NCBI GenBank assembly: GCA_963815655.1
Contig: CAWFHK010000001.1
Coordinates: 3,720,001 to 3,784,000 of the forward strand
Length of the DNA: 64,000 nucleotides
Origin: JAWOLE01 sp963815655
GTDB taxonomy: Bacteria; Acidobacteriota; Thermoanaerobaculia; UBA5066; Gp7-AA6
Reading direction: 5' to 3'
The translations under genes and the position numbers were made by a program. Of the stretch, positions 38,463-46,758 are shown in pieces (within the stretch, counting starts at the first letter, position 1; each line of letters starts with the position of its first letter). Below the pieces are notes generated by a model that did not search any database, was not told where the DNA came from, and saw only the letters and a program-made list of their open reading frames with translations.

Positions 38463-38926
38463 TGGCGGTCGACAGGGACGAGGATGTCGGCTCGATCGAC
38501 GGGGTTGTCCGGGCCCTCTACGAGGTCATCTCCGGCCCCGCGGGGGCTCCGCGCGACTGGGAGCGGGAGCGCCGCCTCTTCCTTCCCGGTGCGCGCCTCG
38601 TGCCGACGAGGCCCGGACCGGAAGGGCGGGCGATCGCCGACGTCTTCGACGTCGAGGGGTACATCGCCTCGCGATCGCCGATGTTCGAGAAGGACTCGTT
38701 CTTCGAGACGGAGCTCGCTCGCCGGACGTTCGTCTTCGGCAACATCGCGCACGTTCTCTCTTCCTACGAGCTCCGGCGTTCGCCGGGCGAGAAGCCGTTC
38801 GTGCGCGGAGTCAACAGCATCCAGCTCTTCCACGACGGCGCCCGGTGGTGGGTCCTCTCGATCGCGTGGGACAACGAGCGGCCGGGGAGCCCGCTTCCGG
38901 AGCTTTCCGAGGACTCTCGGCGATGA
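38462..38926 (+). CDS. SnoaL-like/nuclear-transport-factor-2-fold protein
   Basis: 154 residues, starting in a TGATG overlap. The pattern VVRALYEVISGPAGAPRDWE, LFLPGARLVPT, VEGYIASRSPMFEKDSFFE, NIAHVLSSYELRR and GVNSIQLFHDGARWWVLSIA is that of small NTF2/SnoaL-like folds, often in accessory or isomerase roles. No catalytic residues can be assigned. Confidence 0.75.
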   Translation: MAVDRDEDVGSIDGVVRALYEVISGPAGAPRDWERERRLFLPGARLVPTRPGPEGRAIADVFDVEGYIASRSPMFEKDSFFETELARRTFVFGNIAHVLSSYELRRSPGEKPFVRGVNSIQLFHDGARWWVLSIAWDNERPGSPLPELSEDSRR

Positions 38927-39393
38927 GGAGGCTCTTTAAGCCCGATGCCCGGGGGAAGCGCTCCGTGAGGAACCCGGGTCGGCGTGCCGGCGTCGTGGCC
39001 GCCGCCGCGTTCCTCGCGTTGGCCCTGCTGGCGGGGTGCTCGCAGCGGCCGCAGCCGCTCCCCCCGCTCAACGTCACCGCCAGGGAGATCGTTTCCCAGA
39101 ATGCCCAGGATGCGTTCTCGACCTTCCTGGATCCGAAGGCGGACCACGACAGCATGCAGGCCTACGCCGGCGGCATCGCCGGGTCGAAGAACCGGCAGGA
39201 CCTCACGAGCGCCTGGAACCGGGTCCCGGGCCTCGCCGGGAAGGGCGCGACCTTCCTCGAGGACCACGTGTTCGCCAGGGCGGTGGCGGAAGAGAAGTGG
39301 CCGAAAGATCGGCCGCCGGGAGAACTCGAGCCGGCCTTCGTCGCCGGCGTCCAGGACGCGGCCGCGGCGTTTCTCAAGCAGGGGGCGCCGTAG
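38923..39393 (+). CDS. Lipoprotein of unknown function
   Basis: 156 residues, starting four bases before the previous stop. The N-terminus is positively charged, with a membrane span ending LALLAGCSQ, a lipobox. The mature part is helical (TAREIVSQNAQDAFSTFLD, QDLTSAWNRVPGLAGKG, FVAGVQDAAAAFLKQG). Its stop overlaps the GTG of the patatin gene, so the two are co-translated; an anchor or modulator for that lipase is possible. No family recognised. Confidence 0.65.
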   Translation: MRRLFKPDARGKRSVRNPGRRAGVVAAAAFLALALLAGCSQRPQPLPPLNVTAREIVSQNAQDAFSTFLDPKADHDSMQAYAGGIAGSKNRQDLTSAWNRVPGLAGKGATFLEDHVFARAVAEEKWPKDRPPGELEPAFVAGVQDAAAAFLKQGAP

Positions 39394-40394
39394 TGGCCCT
39401 GCGCGTCGGGCTCGCGCTGAGCGGCGGAGGCGCCAAGGGCGCGTTCACGGTGGGAGCGCTGAAGGTCATTCGCCAGAGGCTTCCCGGCGCGAACCCCTCG
39501 TTCCCGGTGCTGTCGGGCACGAGCACCGGGTCTCTCATCGCCACGCTCCTCGCGACGAACGACTGGACCACGCTCGTCAAGATCTACTCCACCGTGACGA
39601 CGCCGAACATCGTCAATCCCCACTATGCCCTCGTCGCCACGGTCCTCGGGCCCGAAGCGGTGCTCTTCGCGGCGGCGGTCATCGGCGGAACCGCGATCTA
39701 CGACACCGCCGCGCTGAAGGGGACGATCCACAACAACGTCGACTTCAACAGGATCAAGGGCGCGTATCCCGGGACGCTGCTCCTCTACAGCACGGTCGAT
39801 CTCCAGACCGGCGAGGTCTCGACCTTCAACAACAAGGACCACTCCGCGACCATGCTGGAGAAGGCGCTGCTGGCGAGCTCCAGCATGCCCGTCCTCATGG
39901 ATCCCGTGACGATCACCGCCGGGGGAGCCACGCACCAGTACGTGGACGGCGGCGTGCGCGAGTTCCTGCCTCTCGGCGCGATCTTCGACAGCGGCGTCGA
40001 TCTCGACCTCATCATCGCGATCAGCACGGCCCCCTTGAGCCCGAGAGCCAATCAGGACGAATACACGAAGATCGTCGACGTCCTCGGCCGCACCATCGAT
40101 CTGTTCGACACGGAGGTCGGCAGCAACGACTACTTCGGCGCCCAGGAATACAACGCGATGCTCCGGATGATCGCCAACGCCGAGGCACTCGGCGTGGACA
40201 GGGACGACCTGCTCCAGGACATCCCCGACGAGATCCTGGAGAAGCTCGCCGACAAGCGCCCGGTGCCCGTCGTCCTCGTGGCCCCGAAGGACCATCTCGA
40301 CCTGGACAGCCTCGACTTCGACCCGGACGCCATGAAAGCGTTGATGGACCAGGGCCTCGCGACCGCGAAGAAGACTCTCGACGGCATTCTCTAG
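39393..40394 (+). CDS. Patatin-like phospholipase
   Basis: 333 residues from a GTG overlapping the previous TAG. The Ser-Asp dyad is intact: oxyanion loop SGGGAKG (10-16), nucleophile Ser44 in GTSTGSL and Asp185 in YVDGGV. Patatin-fold enzymes hydrolyse acyl esters of phospholipids, and some act as toxins or effectors. No signal peptide is obvious, so it is probably cytoplasmic or peripheral. Last gene of an operon in which every junction overlaps. Confidence 0.87.
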   Translation: MALRVGLALSGGGAKGAFTVGALKVIRQRLPGANPSFPVLSGTSTGSLIATLLATNDWTTLVKIYSTVTTPNIVNPHYALVATVLGPEAVLFAAAVIGGTAIYDTAALKGTIHNNVDFNRIKGAYPGTLLLYSTVDLQTGEVSTFNNKDHSATMLEKALLASSSMPVLMDPVTITAGGATHQYVDGGVREFLPLGAIFDSGVDLDLIIAISTAPLSPRANQDEYTKIVDVLGRTIDLFDTEVGSNDYFGAQEYNAMLRMIANAEALGVDRDDLLQDIPDEILEKLADKRPVPVVLVAPKDHLDLDSLDFDPDAMKALMDQGLATAKKTLDGIL

Positions 40395-40429
40395 CGGCGT
40401 CCCCGGCTCCGGTCGCCCAAGCGCTCAGC

Positions 40430-40468
40430 GACGAGAGCAGATCCTTCGCTTCGCTCAGGATGACAGGG
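40430..40468. repeat. Dispersed repeat, type 2
   Basis: GACGAGAGCAGATCCTTCGC followed by TTCGCTCAGGATGACAGGG. The same core occurs at 52331-52372 and inverted at 52191-52230. Remaining bases between the patatin and lipoprotein genes show nothing else. Confidence 0.6.
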
Positions 40469-40546
40469 ACAGGGCTCTTCTCCACACCTCCGCAGCGACG
40501 AATCCAACTAGACCGCTGGGCTGCTACCGGTGCTCGCGGAGCGACG

Positions 40547-41005
40547 TCAGCGGTGGAACGTGGCGACTCCGCCGTACATGATCGTCTTGTCGCCGGTGAC
40601 GAGGGGCTTGGTCAGGTCGGCGATCGAGAGAACGAACTGCGAGCCGTCGATGGTGCCCGAGGCGCCGCCGCCGATGCAGCCGTCCATCGCGACGGATCCG
40701 GTGACCATGTTGCCCTGGACCGTGCCCTTGAAGTAGCCGGTCACGCCGCAGGACGACGTGGAGACGATGCCGGTGACGATGGCGCCCTCCTGCTGTAAGT
40801 TCGCGGTGGCGGAGGAACTGCCGCAGCCGCCCGTATCGTCGGACAGGAAGGTCCCGTTCCAGTTGCCGGCGATGCTGGCCGCCGGAGCGGCGCCGCCGGA
40901 CGTGCCCGTGACGGTGTTGGAACCCTGGCAGCCGAGGGGGACGACGACGATCGCGACGAGGAGGGCGAGGAGAACGACGGGGAGGCGACGCGCTCTTGAG
41001 CTCAT
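40547..41005 (-). CDS. Lipoprotein with beta-rich domain
   Basis: 152 residues from ATG 41005 (AAAGGAGCC upstream). The signal sequence ends LGCQG, a lipobox. The mature protein is Gly/Ser/Thr-rich with short strands: ASIAGNWNGTFLSDDTGGCG, TANLQQEGAIVTGIVSTSSC, GTVQGNMVTGSVAMDGCIG. The pattern resembles small barrel-like outer-membrane lipoproteins common in this phylum. Function unknown. Confidence 0.7.
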   Translation of the reverse strand: MSSRARRLPVVLLALLVAIVVVPLGCQGSNTVTGTSGGAAPAASIAGNWNGTFLSDDTGGCGSSSATANLQQEGAIVTGIVSTSSCGVTGYFKGTVQGNMVTGSVAMDGCIGGGASGTIDGSQFVLSIADLTKPLVTGDKTIMYGGVATFHR

Positions 41006-41103
41006 GGGAGGCTCCTTTTGTTGACCACAACCTGCCACTCCCCGGTCCGCGAGTCAAGCGCGGGGAGCCCGGCGCGGGGAGGCCCGGTGGGCGGAGAACC
41101 CTT

Positions 41104-42447
41104 TCAGGGCCGGCGCCCGGCCGCGGAGAGGGGGAGCCTCAGAATGACCGCCTCGCGCATGTCCCCGGGGGAGATCGGGTGCTTCTCGTCGAGGAACTTC
41201 TGGCCCTGGCTGTCGGCGGAGAAGTCGAGGGCGCCGTCCACCACGACGCCGAGCGTCGGCTCGTCGAAGTCGGGATGGTTCATCTCCAGGATGCGCGCCC
41301 GGGAGATCGTCACGCCGTCCTTCGCGAGGTCGAGGCGGATCACGCGGTGGGGGACGATCCCGTTCTGGATGCCGATCAGGCCGCGCTCGAAGAGCGCGAG
41401 GCCGTCGATGCCGTTGAGCGAAAGATCGGGCGGGACGCGGACCGGCGTCACGCGGCGGGTCGCGATGTCCGCGGCAAAGAGACCCCGGTAGTCGGAGAAG
41501 TAGAGAGTCCTGCCGTCGGTCGAAACGGCGAGGCCCTGGGTGCCGCCGAAGAGATCGGAGGTGAGGAAGACTTCGAGACGGCCTCCCGGCGGGATCCGCC
41601 AGATGCGGGAGCTGGAGCCGTCGTTGACGAAGACGGTGCCGTCGGGGGCGACCGCCAGGTCATCGAATCCCGCCGGATCTCCGCCGGGGGGCGGCACGTG
41701 CTCGCGGCGCAGGCGTCCGGAGCCGACGTCGTACTCGAAGACGGCCGCGGCCCGCGGCTCCTCTTTCTTGTAGCCGTCCATGGACGGGATGGCGGCTTCG
41801 CTCGCGACCCAGAGTGTGCGCCGTTTGGGATCGACCCGCATTCCCAGGGCGCTCCTCAGGCCGTCACGCCCGGGCGCCACGAAATCGGCGATCTTGCCGT
41901 CCGGCGGGATCCGGACGATCTTGCGGTGGCGGACGCTCGAGACGAAAAACGCGCGAGTGACCGGGTCGTACGCGACTCCCTCGGCGACGAATCCCCTCTC
42001 CGGGATCGTGAACGCCCGCACCGCTCCGGAGGAGACCCTTTCCTGGCGCAGCGCGTTCATCCCGGCCACGACGCGCTTGTACCCTTCCGTCCCGCGGATG
42101 GAGTCGAAGTCCGTGTCCGCGTCGAGATTCGAGGCCACGCGGCGCGCGAGGATGTCTTCGAGCGTGCGGATCGCCGCCGCGGCCTGCCCGTTCAGGGATT
42201 GCCCGCAGGCCAGGTTGTAGAGAATGGCGACGTCTCCCGGCCGCCTCCGCGCCAGCTCCTCGTAGAGCGACAGGAAGCCGGCCTTCTCGCCCCGGCCGTA
42301 GGCTTCGCGCGCCTCCCTGACCAGCGCCGCGTTGCTCCGCGACGCGGGCGCCGCGGCGACGGAAGGGGCCTGGGGCGTTTTTTCGCCCGTCGTGGAGGCC
42401 TGCCCCGCCAGAACGAGAGGCAGCAGGAGAAGAAACGTCACCGGCAT
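41104..42447 (-). CDS. Exported SMP-30/NHL-like propeller with TPR-like front
   Basis: 447 residues with a signal peptide (FLLLLPLVLAGQAS). Residues 35-130 form TPR-like helices (REAREAYGRGEKAGFLSLYE, VAILYNLACGQSLNGQ). From about 140 the repeats PERGFVAEGVAYDPVTRAFF, GFDDLAVAPDGTVFVNDGSS and GTQGLAVSTDGRTLYFSDY form a propeller of the SMP-30/gluconolactonase type. It may be a lactonase or a non-catalytic scaffold; metal ligands are not all evident. Confidence 0.8.
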   Translation of the reverse strand: MPVTFLLLLPLVLAGQASTTGEKTPQAPSVAAAPASRSNAALVREAREAYGRGEKAGFLSLYEELARRRPGDVAILYNLACGQSLNGQAAAAIRTLEDILARRVASNLDADTDFDSIRGTEGYKRVVAGMNALRQERVSSGAVRAFTIPERGFVAEGVAYDPVTRAFFVSSVRHRKIVRIPPDGKIADFVAPGRDGLRSALGMRVDPKRRTLWVASEAAIPSMDGYKKEEPRAAAVFEYDVGSGRLRREHVPPPGGDPAGFDDLAVAPDGTVFVNDGSSSRIWRIPPGGRLEVFLTSDLFGGTQGLAVSTDGRTLYFSDYRGLFAADIATRRVTPVRVPPDLSLNGIDGLALFERGLIGIQNGIVPHRVIRLDLAKDGVTISRARILEMNHPDFDEPTLGVVVDGALDFSADSQGQKFLDEKHPISPGDMREAVILRLPLSAAGRRP

Positions 42448-42507
42448 CTTCCCGAGCCATACGCAAGAGCCGGGCGAGAGTTGCCGTCCCGGCGCCCGGC
42501 GGGCGGG

Positions 42508-42714
42508 TCAGCGGTCGAGCTTGAAGCCGATCCGGAGCGTTACCTGGAACTCGGCGACCTGGCCGTCCTTGACGCGCCCGCGCATCTCGTCCACCTCGAA
42601 CCAGTCCATGTTGCGGATGGTCTGCGAGGCGTCCTTGACCGCCGCCTTGACCGCCTCGGCGAAGCTCACCGGAGAGGTCCCGACGATCGTGATCTTCTTG
42701 TAGGTTCCCGGCAT
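42508..42714 (-). CDS. Dodecin
   Basis: 68 residues, the usual dodecin length: KKITIVGTSPVSFAEAVKAA, VKDASQTIRNMDWFEVDEMR, then QVAEFQVTLRIGFKLD. Dodecins assemble into hollow dodecamers that store flavins; Trp38 is in the place of the residue that stacks on the isoalloxazine rings. Divergent from the copper ATPase. Confidence 0.92.
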   Translation of the reverse strand: MPGTYKKITIVGTSPVSFAEAVKAAVKDASQTIRNMDWFEVDEMRGRVKDGQVAEFQVTLRIGFKLDR

Positions 42715-42833
42715 GGATTCGCCCTCCTCGAAGGCGCGAGCCTATCAGGCTCTTCGCCGGCTAGAATCTCCTGGCCGCGTCCTCTCCGCGGCCGAAAGCC
42801 CTGACCTTGTCGTCTTCGCCGCTGACGCAACCG

Positions 42834-45254
42834 ATGGCCTCGCCGGCCTGTTTCCACTGCGGGCTTCCGATTCCCGCGGGAGGGCGGTGGCGCGGGACGG
42901 TCCTCGGCGAGACGCGGGAATTCTGCTGCGCCGGGTGCCAGGCCGTCGCGGAAGCGATCCGCGGAGGCGGCCTCGAGGAGTACTACCGGCTGCGGACCGC
43001 GAGCGCGCCCACCGCTTCGGCCCGCGACGGTTCCGAGGATCGCCTCCTCGACGGCGAGGAGCTGCAGAAGTCCTTCGTCCGGCGGATCGGCCGGCAACGC
43101 GAGGCCTCGTTCGTGCTCGACGGGGTGCGATGCCCGGCCTGCCTCTGGTTGATCGAGCGGCGTCTCCAGGCCGAGCCCGGCGTGACGGAGGCGGTCGTCG
43201 GCTATGCCAGCCAGAGCGCGCGCGTCGTCTGGGACCCGTCGCGGATCGCGCTCTCCGGGATCCGGAAAGCGGTCCGCGCAATCGGGTACGAGGCGAGGCC
43301 GTTCGATCCGTCCCATCGGACCGGAATCGAGCCGGACGCCGCCCGCCGCGGCGCGGCGCGCCTCGTCTTCGCGGGCGTCCTCGGCATGATGGTGATGAAC
43401 CTCGCGCTCGCGGCGTACTTCCTCGGCGGACCCGGCGCCGGCGGTCGCCTCCCGCTGTGGGAGCAGTTCGGGCGTTGGTGCGCGCTCGTCGCGAGCGCCG
43501 TGCTGCTCGCCTACCCGGGGCAGGACTTCTTCGCCGGCGCCTGGCGCGATTTTCTCCGGAGGCGCGCAGGGATGGACACTCCCATCGTGCTCGGCCTCGG
43601 AGCGGCCTGGGCCGGCAGCGCCTGGGCGACGGTCGCGGGAACCGGCCCGGTCTATTTCGACGCGATCGCGATGCTCGTTTTCTTCGTGCTTCTCGCCCGC
43701 GCGTTCGAGACGCGCGCGCGCCTCGCGGCGGCGGCTGTCCTCGACCGGTTCGCTGTCGTCCTGCCCGCGCCGGCGCGCCGCGTGGACGCGGACGGCCGCG
43801 AGCGCGAAGTCGCCGCCCTGGAACTCTCCTCCGGCGATTCCGTGCGGGTCGGGCCGGGCGAGATCGTGCCGGCCGACGGCGTCGTGCTCGAGGGGCAGTC
43901 CCTCTTCGACGAGGCCGTGCTGACCGGAGAGCCGTGGCCGCGGCCTCACGGGCCGGGCGACGCGGTCGTGGCCGGAAGCTGCAACCGCGGCCAGCCCGTT
44001 CTTCTCCGCATCACGCGCGCGGGGGAGGCTTCCACGCTCGGGCAGATCCGGCGCCTTCTCGAAAAAGGCCTCGCGAGCCGCCCCGCCTTCGCGCAGCTCG
44101 CCGACCGCCTGGCGGGACGGCTCGCCGCGCTGGTCCTGCTGATCTCCGCCGCGACGGCGGTCTTCTGGGCGGTCCGCGATCCCGGCGCCGCCCTGCCGGC
44201 GACCGTGGCGGTTCTGCTCGTCACCTGTCCGTGCGCCCTGGCCCTCGCGACGCCGATCGCCCTGGCGGTGGCGGCCGGCCGCTTCGCCGGGATCGGCGTT
44301 CTCCCGGCGCGCATGGCGGCGATCGAGCGTCTGGCCTCGGCCGAAACGGCCGTCTTCGACAAGACCGGCACGCTGACGGTGTCCACGCCCGTTCTCGATT
44401 CCGTGCGGACGGCCGGCGGCCTCGATTCCGGGACGGCCCTGGGAATCGCCGCGGCGCTCGAGGCCTCCTCCACGCATCCGATTGCACGAGCGCTTCGCGC
44501 GGCGGCCGGCGAGCGGCGGTCGGCGGCCGACGTCCGGGCCGATCCCGAGGGCCGGGGCTTTACCGGAGCCGTCCTGGGCGCCCCATGGTGGATCGGATCC
44601 TCCGGCTTCGCTCCGGGCCCCGAGGGCGTGCCGCCGGAGCTCGAGGCGGACCTCGCCTCCTCTCGCCGGCGGTCGCGGCTCACGGCCGTGCTCGCGGACC
44701 GGAACGGGCGCGTGGCGCTCTTCACCTTCGCGGAGGAGCTGCGCGACGGAGCGAGGACAATCCTCCCGGAGCTTCGCCGCGCGGGAATCCGCCGCGCGGT
44801 CCTGCTTTCCGGCGACTCGCGGGAGCCCGTCGAGCGGCTCGGCGAGTCGCTGGGCTTCGACGAGGCGCGCGGCGACATGACGGCCTCGGCCAAGCTCGAG
44901 TGGGTCCCTTCGCGGGAGGATTCCGGCTCGCGCCTTCTCTTCGTTGGAGACGGTTTGAACGACGCGCCCACGCTCGCGGCGGCCGGGACTTCCGTGTCGT
45001 TCGGGGAGGCGCCGCAGCTCTCCCTGCTCGCGAGCGATTTCGTGATCCTCGGAGAGAGCCTCGCGCCTCTGGCGGCCGCGCGCCGCATCGCGAGGCGTTC
45101 CCGGCGCCTGCTCGCCCAGAACGTCGTCTGGGCCCTCGCCTACAACACTCTCGCCGTGCCGCTCGCCGTTTTCGGCCTCGTGCCCCCCTGGGCCGCGGCC
45201 CTCGGCATGTCGGTCAGCTCGATCGTCGTCGTGGCCAACGCGATGCGGGAATAG
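42834..45254 (+). CDS. ccoI: Copper-translocating P-type ATPase, CcoI/FixI type
   Basis: 806 residues from ATG 42834. An N-terminal Cys-rich domain (CFHCGLPIPAGG, FCCAGCQAVAEAIRGGG) precedes an HMA domain with RCPACLW. Membrane-domain marks are VTCPCALALATPIALAVAAG (the CPC ion site), then DKTGTLT with the phosphorylated Asp, EAVLTGEP, SSTHP and GDGLNDAPTL. This is the layout of CcoI/FixI, which exports Cu(I) to the periplasm for assembly of haem-copper oxidases, and an oxidase operon follows 0.8 kb downstream. A TTG upstream start at 42807 is possible. Confidence 0.92.
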   Translation: MASPACFHCGLPIPAGGRWRGTVLGETREFCCAGCQAVAEAIRGGGLEEYYRLRTASAPTASARDGSEDRLLDGEELQKSFVRRIGRQREASFVLDGVRCPACLWLIERRLQAEPGVTEAVVGYASQSARVVWDPSRIALSGIRKAVRAIGYEARPFDPSHRTGIEPDAARRGAARLVFAGVLGMMVMNLALAAYFLGGPGAGGRLPLWEQFGRWCALVASAVLLAYPGQDFFAGAWRDFLRRRAGMDTPIVLGLGAAWAGSAWATVAGTGPVYFDAIAMLVFFVLLARAFETRARLAAAAVLDRFAVVLPAPARRVDADGREREVAALELSSGDSVRVGPGEIVPADGVVLEGQSLFDEAVLTGEPWPRPHGPGDAVVAGSCNRGQPVLLRITRAGEASTLGQIRRLLEKGLASRPAFAQLADRLAGRLAALVLLISAATAVFWAVRDPGAALPATVAVLLVTCPCALALATPIALAVAAGRFAGIGVLPARMAAIERLASAETAVFDKTGTLTVSTPVLDSVRTAGGLDSGTALGIAAALEASSTHPIARALRAAAGERRSAADVRADPEGRGFTGAVLGAPWWIGSSGFAPGPEGVPPELEADLASSRRRSRLTAVLADRNGRVALFTFAEELRDGARTILPELRRAGIRRAVLLSGDSREPVERLGESLGFDEARGDMTASAKLEWVPSREDSGSRLLFVGDGLNDAPTLAAAGTSVSFGEAPQLSLLASDFVILGESLAPLAAARRIARRSRRLLAQNVVWALAYNTLAVPLAVFGLVPPWAAALGMSVSSIVVVANAMRE

Positions 45255-45318
45255 CACCCGGATACCGAGTCGAGCCCCGACCCTCTCCTGGACGAATCCC
45301 TTCCGTGTCGCTTCTCTG

Positions 45319-46086
45319 CTAGTGAACCCCGTGGAGGCCGTGCTTCAGGTGGTCGCCCAGACCGGGGATGCGGGCGAGGCCGATGAGCCCGATCAGGACG
45401 ACGGCCAGGCCGGCCACCAGGCGCGTGCGCGGTTCGCGCGCGAAGCGCTGGAGGCTTCCGGCGGCGAGCCCGGCGGCGAGAAGGTTGGGCAAAGTCCCCA
45501 GGCCGAAGGCCGCCATCACCGCGGCGCCGCGCGGCGCGCTCCCCGACACGAGCGCCGTCGCGAGCACGCCGTAGACGAGCCCGCAGGGGATCCACCCCCA
45601 GGCGAGGCCGACCGCGAACGCCCGCGCGCTCGTGCTCGCGGGGGCGAGGCGCGCCCCCAGGCGCGTGAGAGTCCGCCACACGACGCCGCCGGCCGTTTCT
45701 AGCAGGCGCACGGCGGAGCCCGCGCCCGCCAGAGAGAGGCCCAGCAGAATCACCAGGGCATTGGCCGCGACGAGGAGGAGGATCCGGACGGGAAACAGCC
45801 CGCCGTAGAGGAGCCCGAGGCCGCCCAGGCCGCCGGCGAGCGCCCCGGCGGCGCAGTAGCTCGCGACTCTCCCGAGGCTGTAGGCGAGCTGACGGCGAAA
45901 TCCCGGCCGCTGCGCGCGCAGATTGAGGGCGGCGACGATGCCGCCGCACATCGCGACGCAGTGGACTCCCCCCGCCAGTCCTACGAGAAACGCGGTCGCG
46001 ACGAGCCCGGCCAACCCTGTGATAATAATTCGCGTCAGGTCCCGGTCCCTGCGGCGTTTTCCTTTCGCGCTCGAGGAGGGTGACAT
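45319..46086 (-). CDS. SafE/TauE-like membrane protein (cytochrome oxidase assembly context)
   Basis: About 255 residues, six predicted membrane helices. The first helix carries VGLAGGVHCVAMCGGIVAAL, the HC-x3-CGG motif typical of the sulfite-exporter-like family found beside CcoI genes; later SARAFAVGLAWGWIPCGLVY repeats the Cys. A copper-handling role in oxidase assembly is often suggested. The start is uncertain: ATG 46086 would overlap the oxidase subunit start on the other strand; a TTG at 46014 would avoid that. Confidence 0.8.
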   Translation of the reverse strand: MSPSSSAKGKRRRDRDLTRIIITGLAGLVATAFLVGLAGGVHCVAMCGGIVAALNLRAQRPGFRRQLAYSLGRVASYCAAGALAGGLGGLGLLYGGLFPVRILLLVAANALVILLGLSLAGAGSAVRLLETAGGVVWRTLTRLGARLAPASTSARAFAVGLAWGWIPCGLVYGVLATALVSGSAPRGAAVMAAFGLGTLPNLLAAGLAAGSLQRFAREPRTRLVAGLAVVLIGLIGLARIPGLGDHLKHGLHGVH

Positions 46087-46234
46087 GCCGTCGCCGACCC
46101 CGGAAGAGAAGGCCCTCATGGCCGAAACGCCCAGGGGCACCTTCGTCCTGATGATCGTCATCGCCGTTCTGCTGTTCGCCGGATGGGCCGCCCTCTATTT
46201 CGGCCGATTCCTCGGCAACGGCCCCGTCCGCTGA
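46085..46234 (+). CDS. Cytochrome c oxidase subunit 2A (ba3 type)
   Basis: 49 residues behind an excellent GAGGAGGGTGAC site. MPSPTPEEKALMAETPRGTF is followed by one membrane helix, VLMIVIAVLLFAGWAALYF, and GRFLGNGPVR. Single-helix 2A subunits of this size are part of ba3-type oxidases, as in Thermus CbaD. First gene of the oxidase operon; subunit II starts six bases on. Confidence 0.82.
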   Translation: MPSPTPEEKALMAETPRGTFVLMIVIAVLLFAGWAALYFGRFLGNGPVR

Positions 46235-46239
46235 TCGCC

Positions 46240-46758
46240 GTGCACGTCCACCCCGCCGAGAAGCGCTGGCTCGTCGTCGCGGTCCTGCTCGTCGCGGTGA
46301 TGATCGGCCTCGTCGTCTACACGGCGGTGGCGATGGGCATCCATCCGCCGAGCAACGTCGAGACGATCGATTCGTCGCAGCTTCACCTGTCGGCCGAGTT
46401 TGCCGAGGACAACCTGGGCGTCCGGCGCGAGGCCGACGGCACCCTCGTCGCCCGGGTCGTGATGGCGCGGTTCTCGGTCCATCCGCAGGAGCTGACTCTT
46501 CCGGCCGGAACGCCGATCGTCCTGCGCGCCGCGAGCGCCGATGTCCTCCACGGCCTGCACGTCGCGGGGACCAACATCGGCGTGCAGGTCGTTCCCGGCT
46601 ACGTCTCGCAGGTTCGCACGACGATCAACTTCGACTCTGTCGCGAAGGTGGGCGTGCGCAACGCGGACGGCAGCATCACGGTTCCCCTCTTCTGCAACGA
46701 ATACTGCGGCCTCGGCCACCAGTCCATGTGGGCCCGCGTGCGCGTGACGCCCCGATGA
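46240..46758 (+). CDS. cbaB: Cytochrome c oxidase subunit II (ba3 type)
   Basis: 172 residues from GTG 46240. One membrane helix (WLVVAVLLVAVMIGLVVYTA) anchors a cupredoxin domain: ARFSVHPQELTLPAGTPIVL, DVLHGLHVAGTNIGVQVVPG and the CuA-binding CNEYCGLGHQSM, with both Cys, the His and the Met. This subunit takes electrons from cytochrome c. It starts soon after subunit 2A and overlaps subunit I by four bases. Confidence 0.93.
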   Translation: MHVHPAEKRWLVVAVLLVAVMIGLVVYTAVAMGIHPPSNVETIDSSQLHLSAEFAEDNLGVRREADGTLVARVVMARFSVHPQELTLPAGTPIVLRAASADVLHGLHVAGTNIGVQVVPGYVSQVRTTINFDSVAKVGVRNADGSITVPLFCNEYCGLGHQSMWARVRVTPR

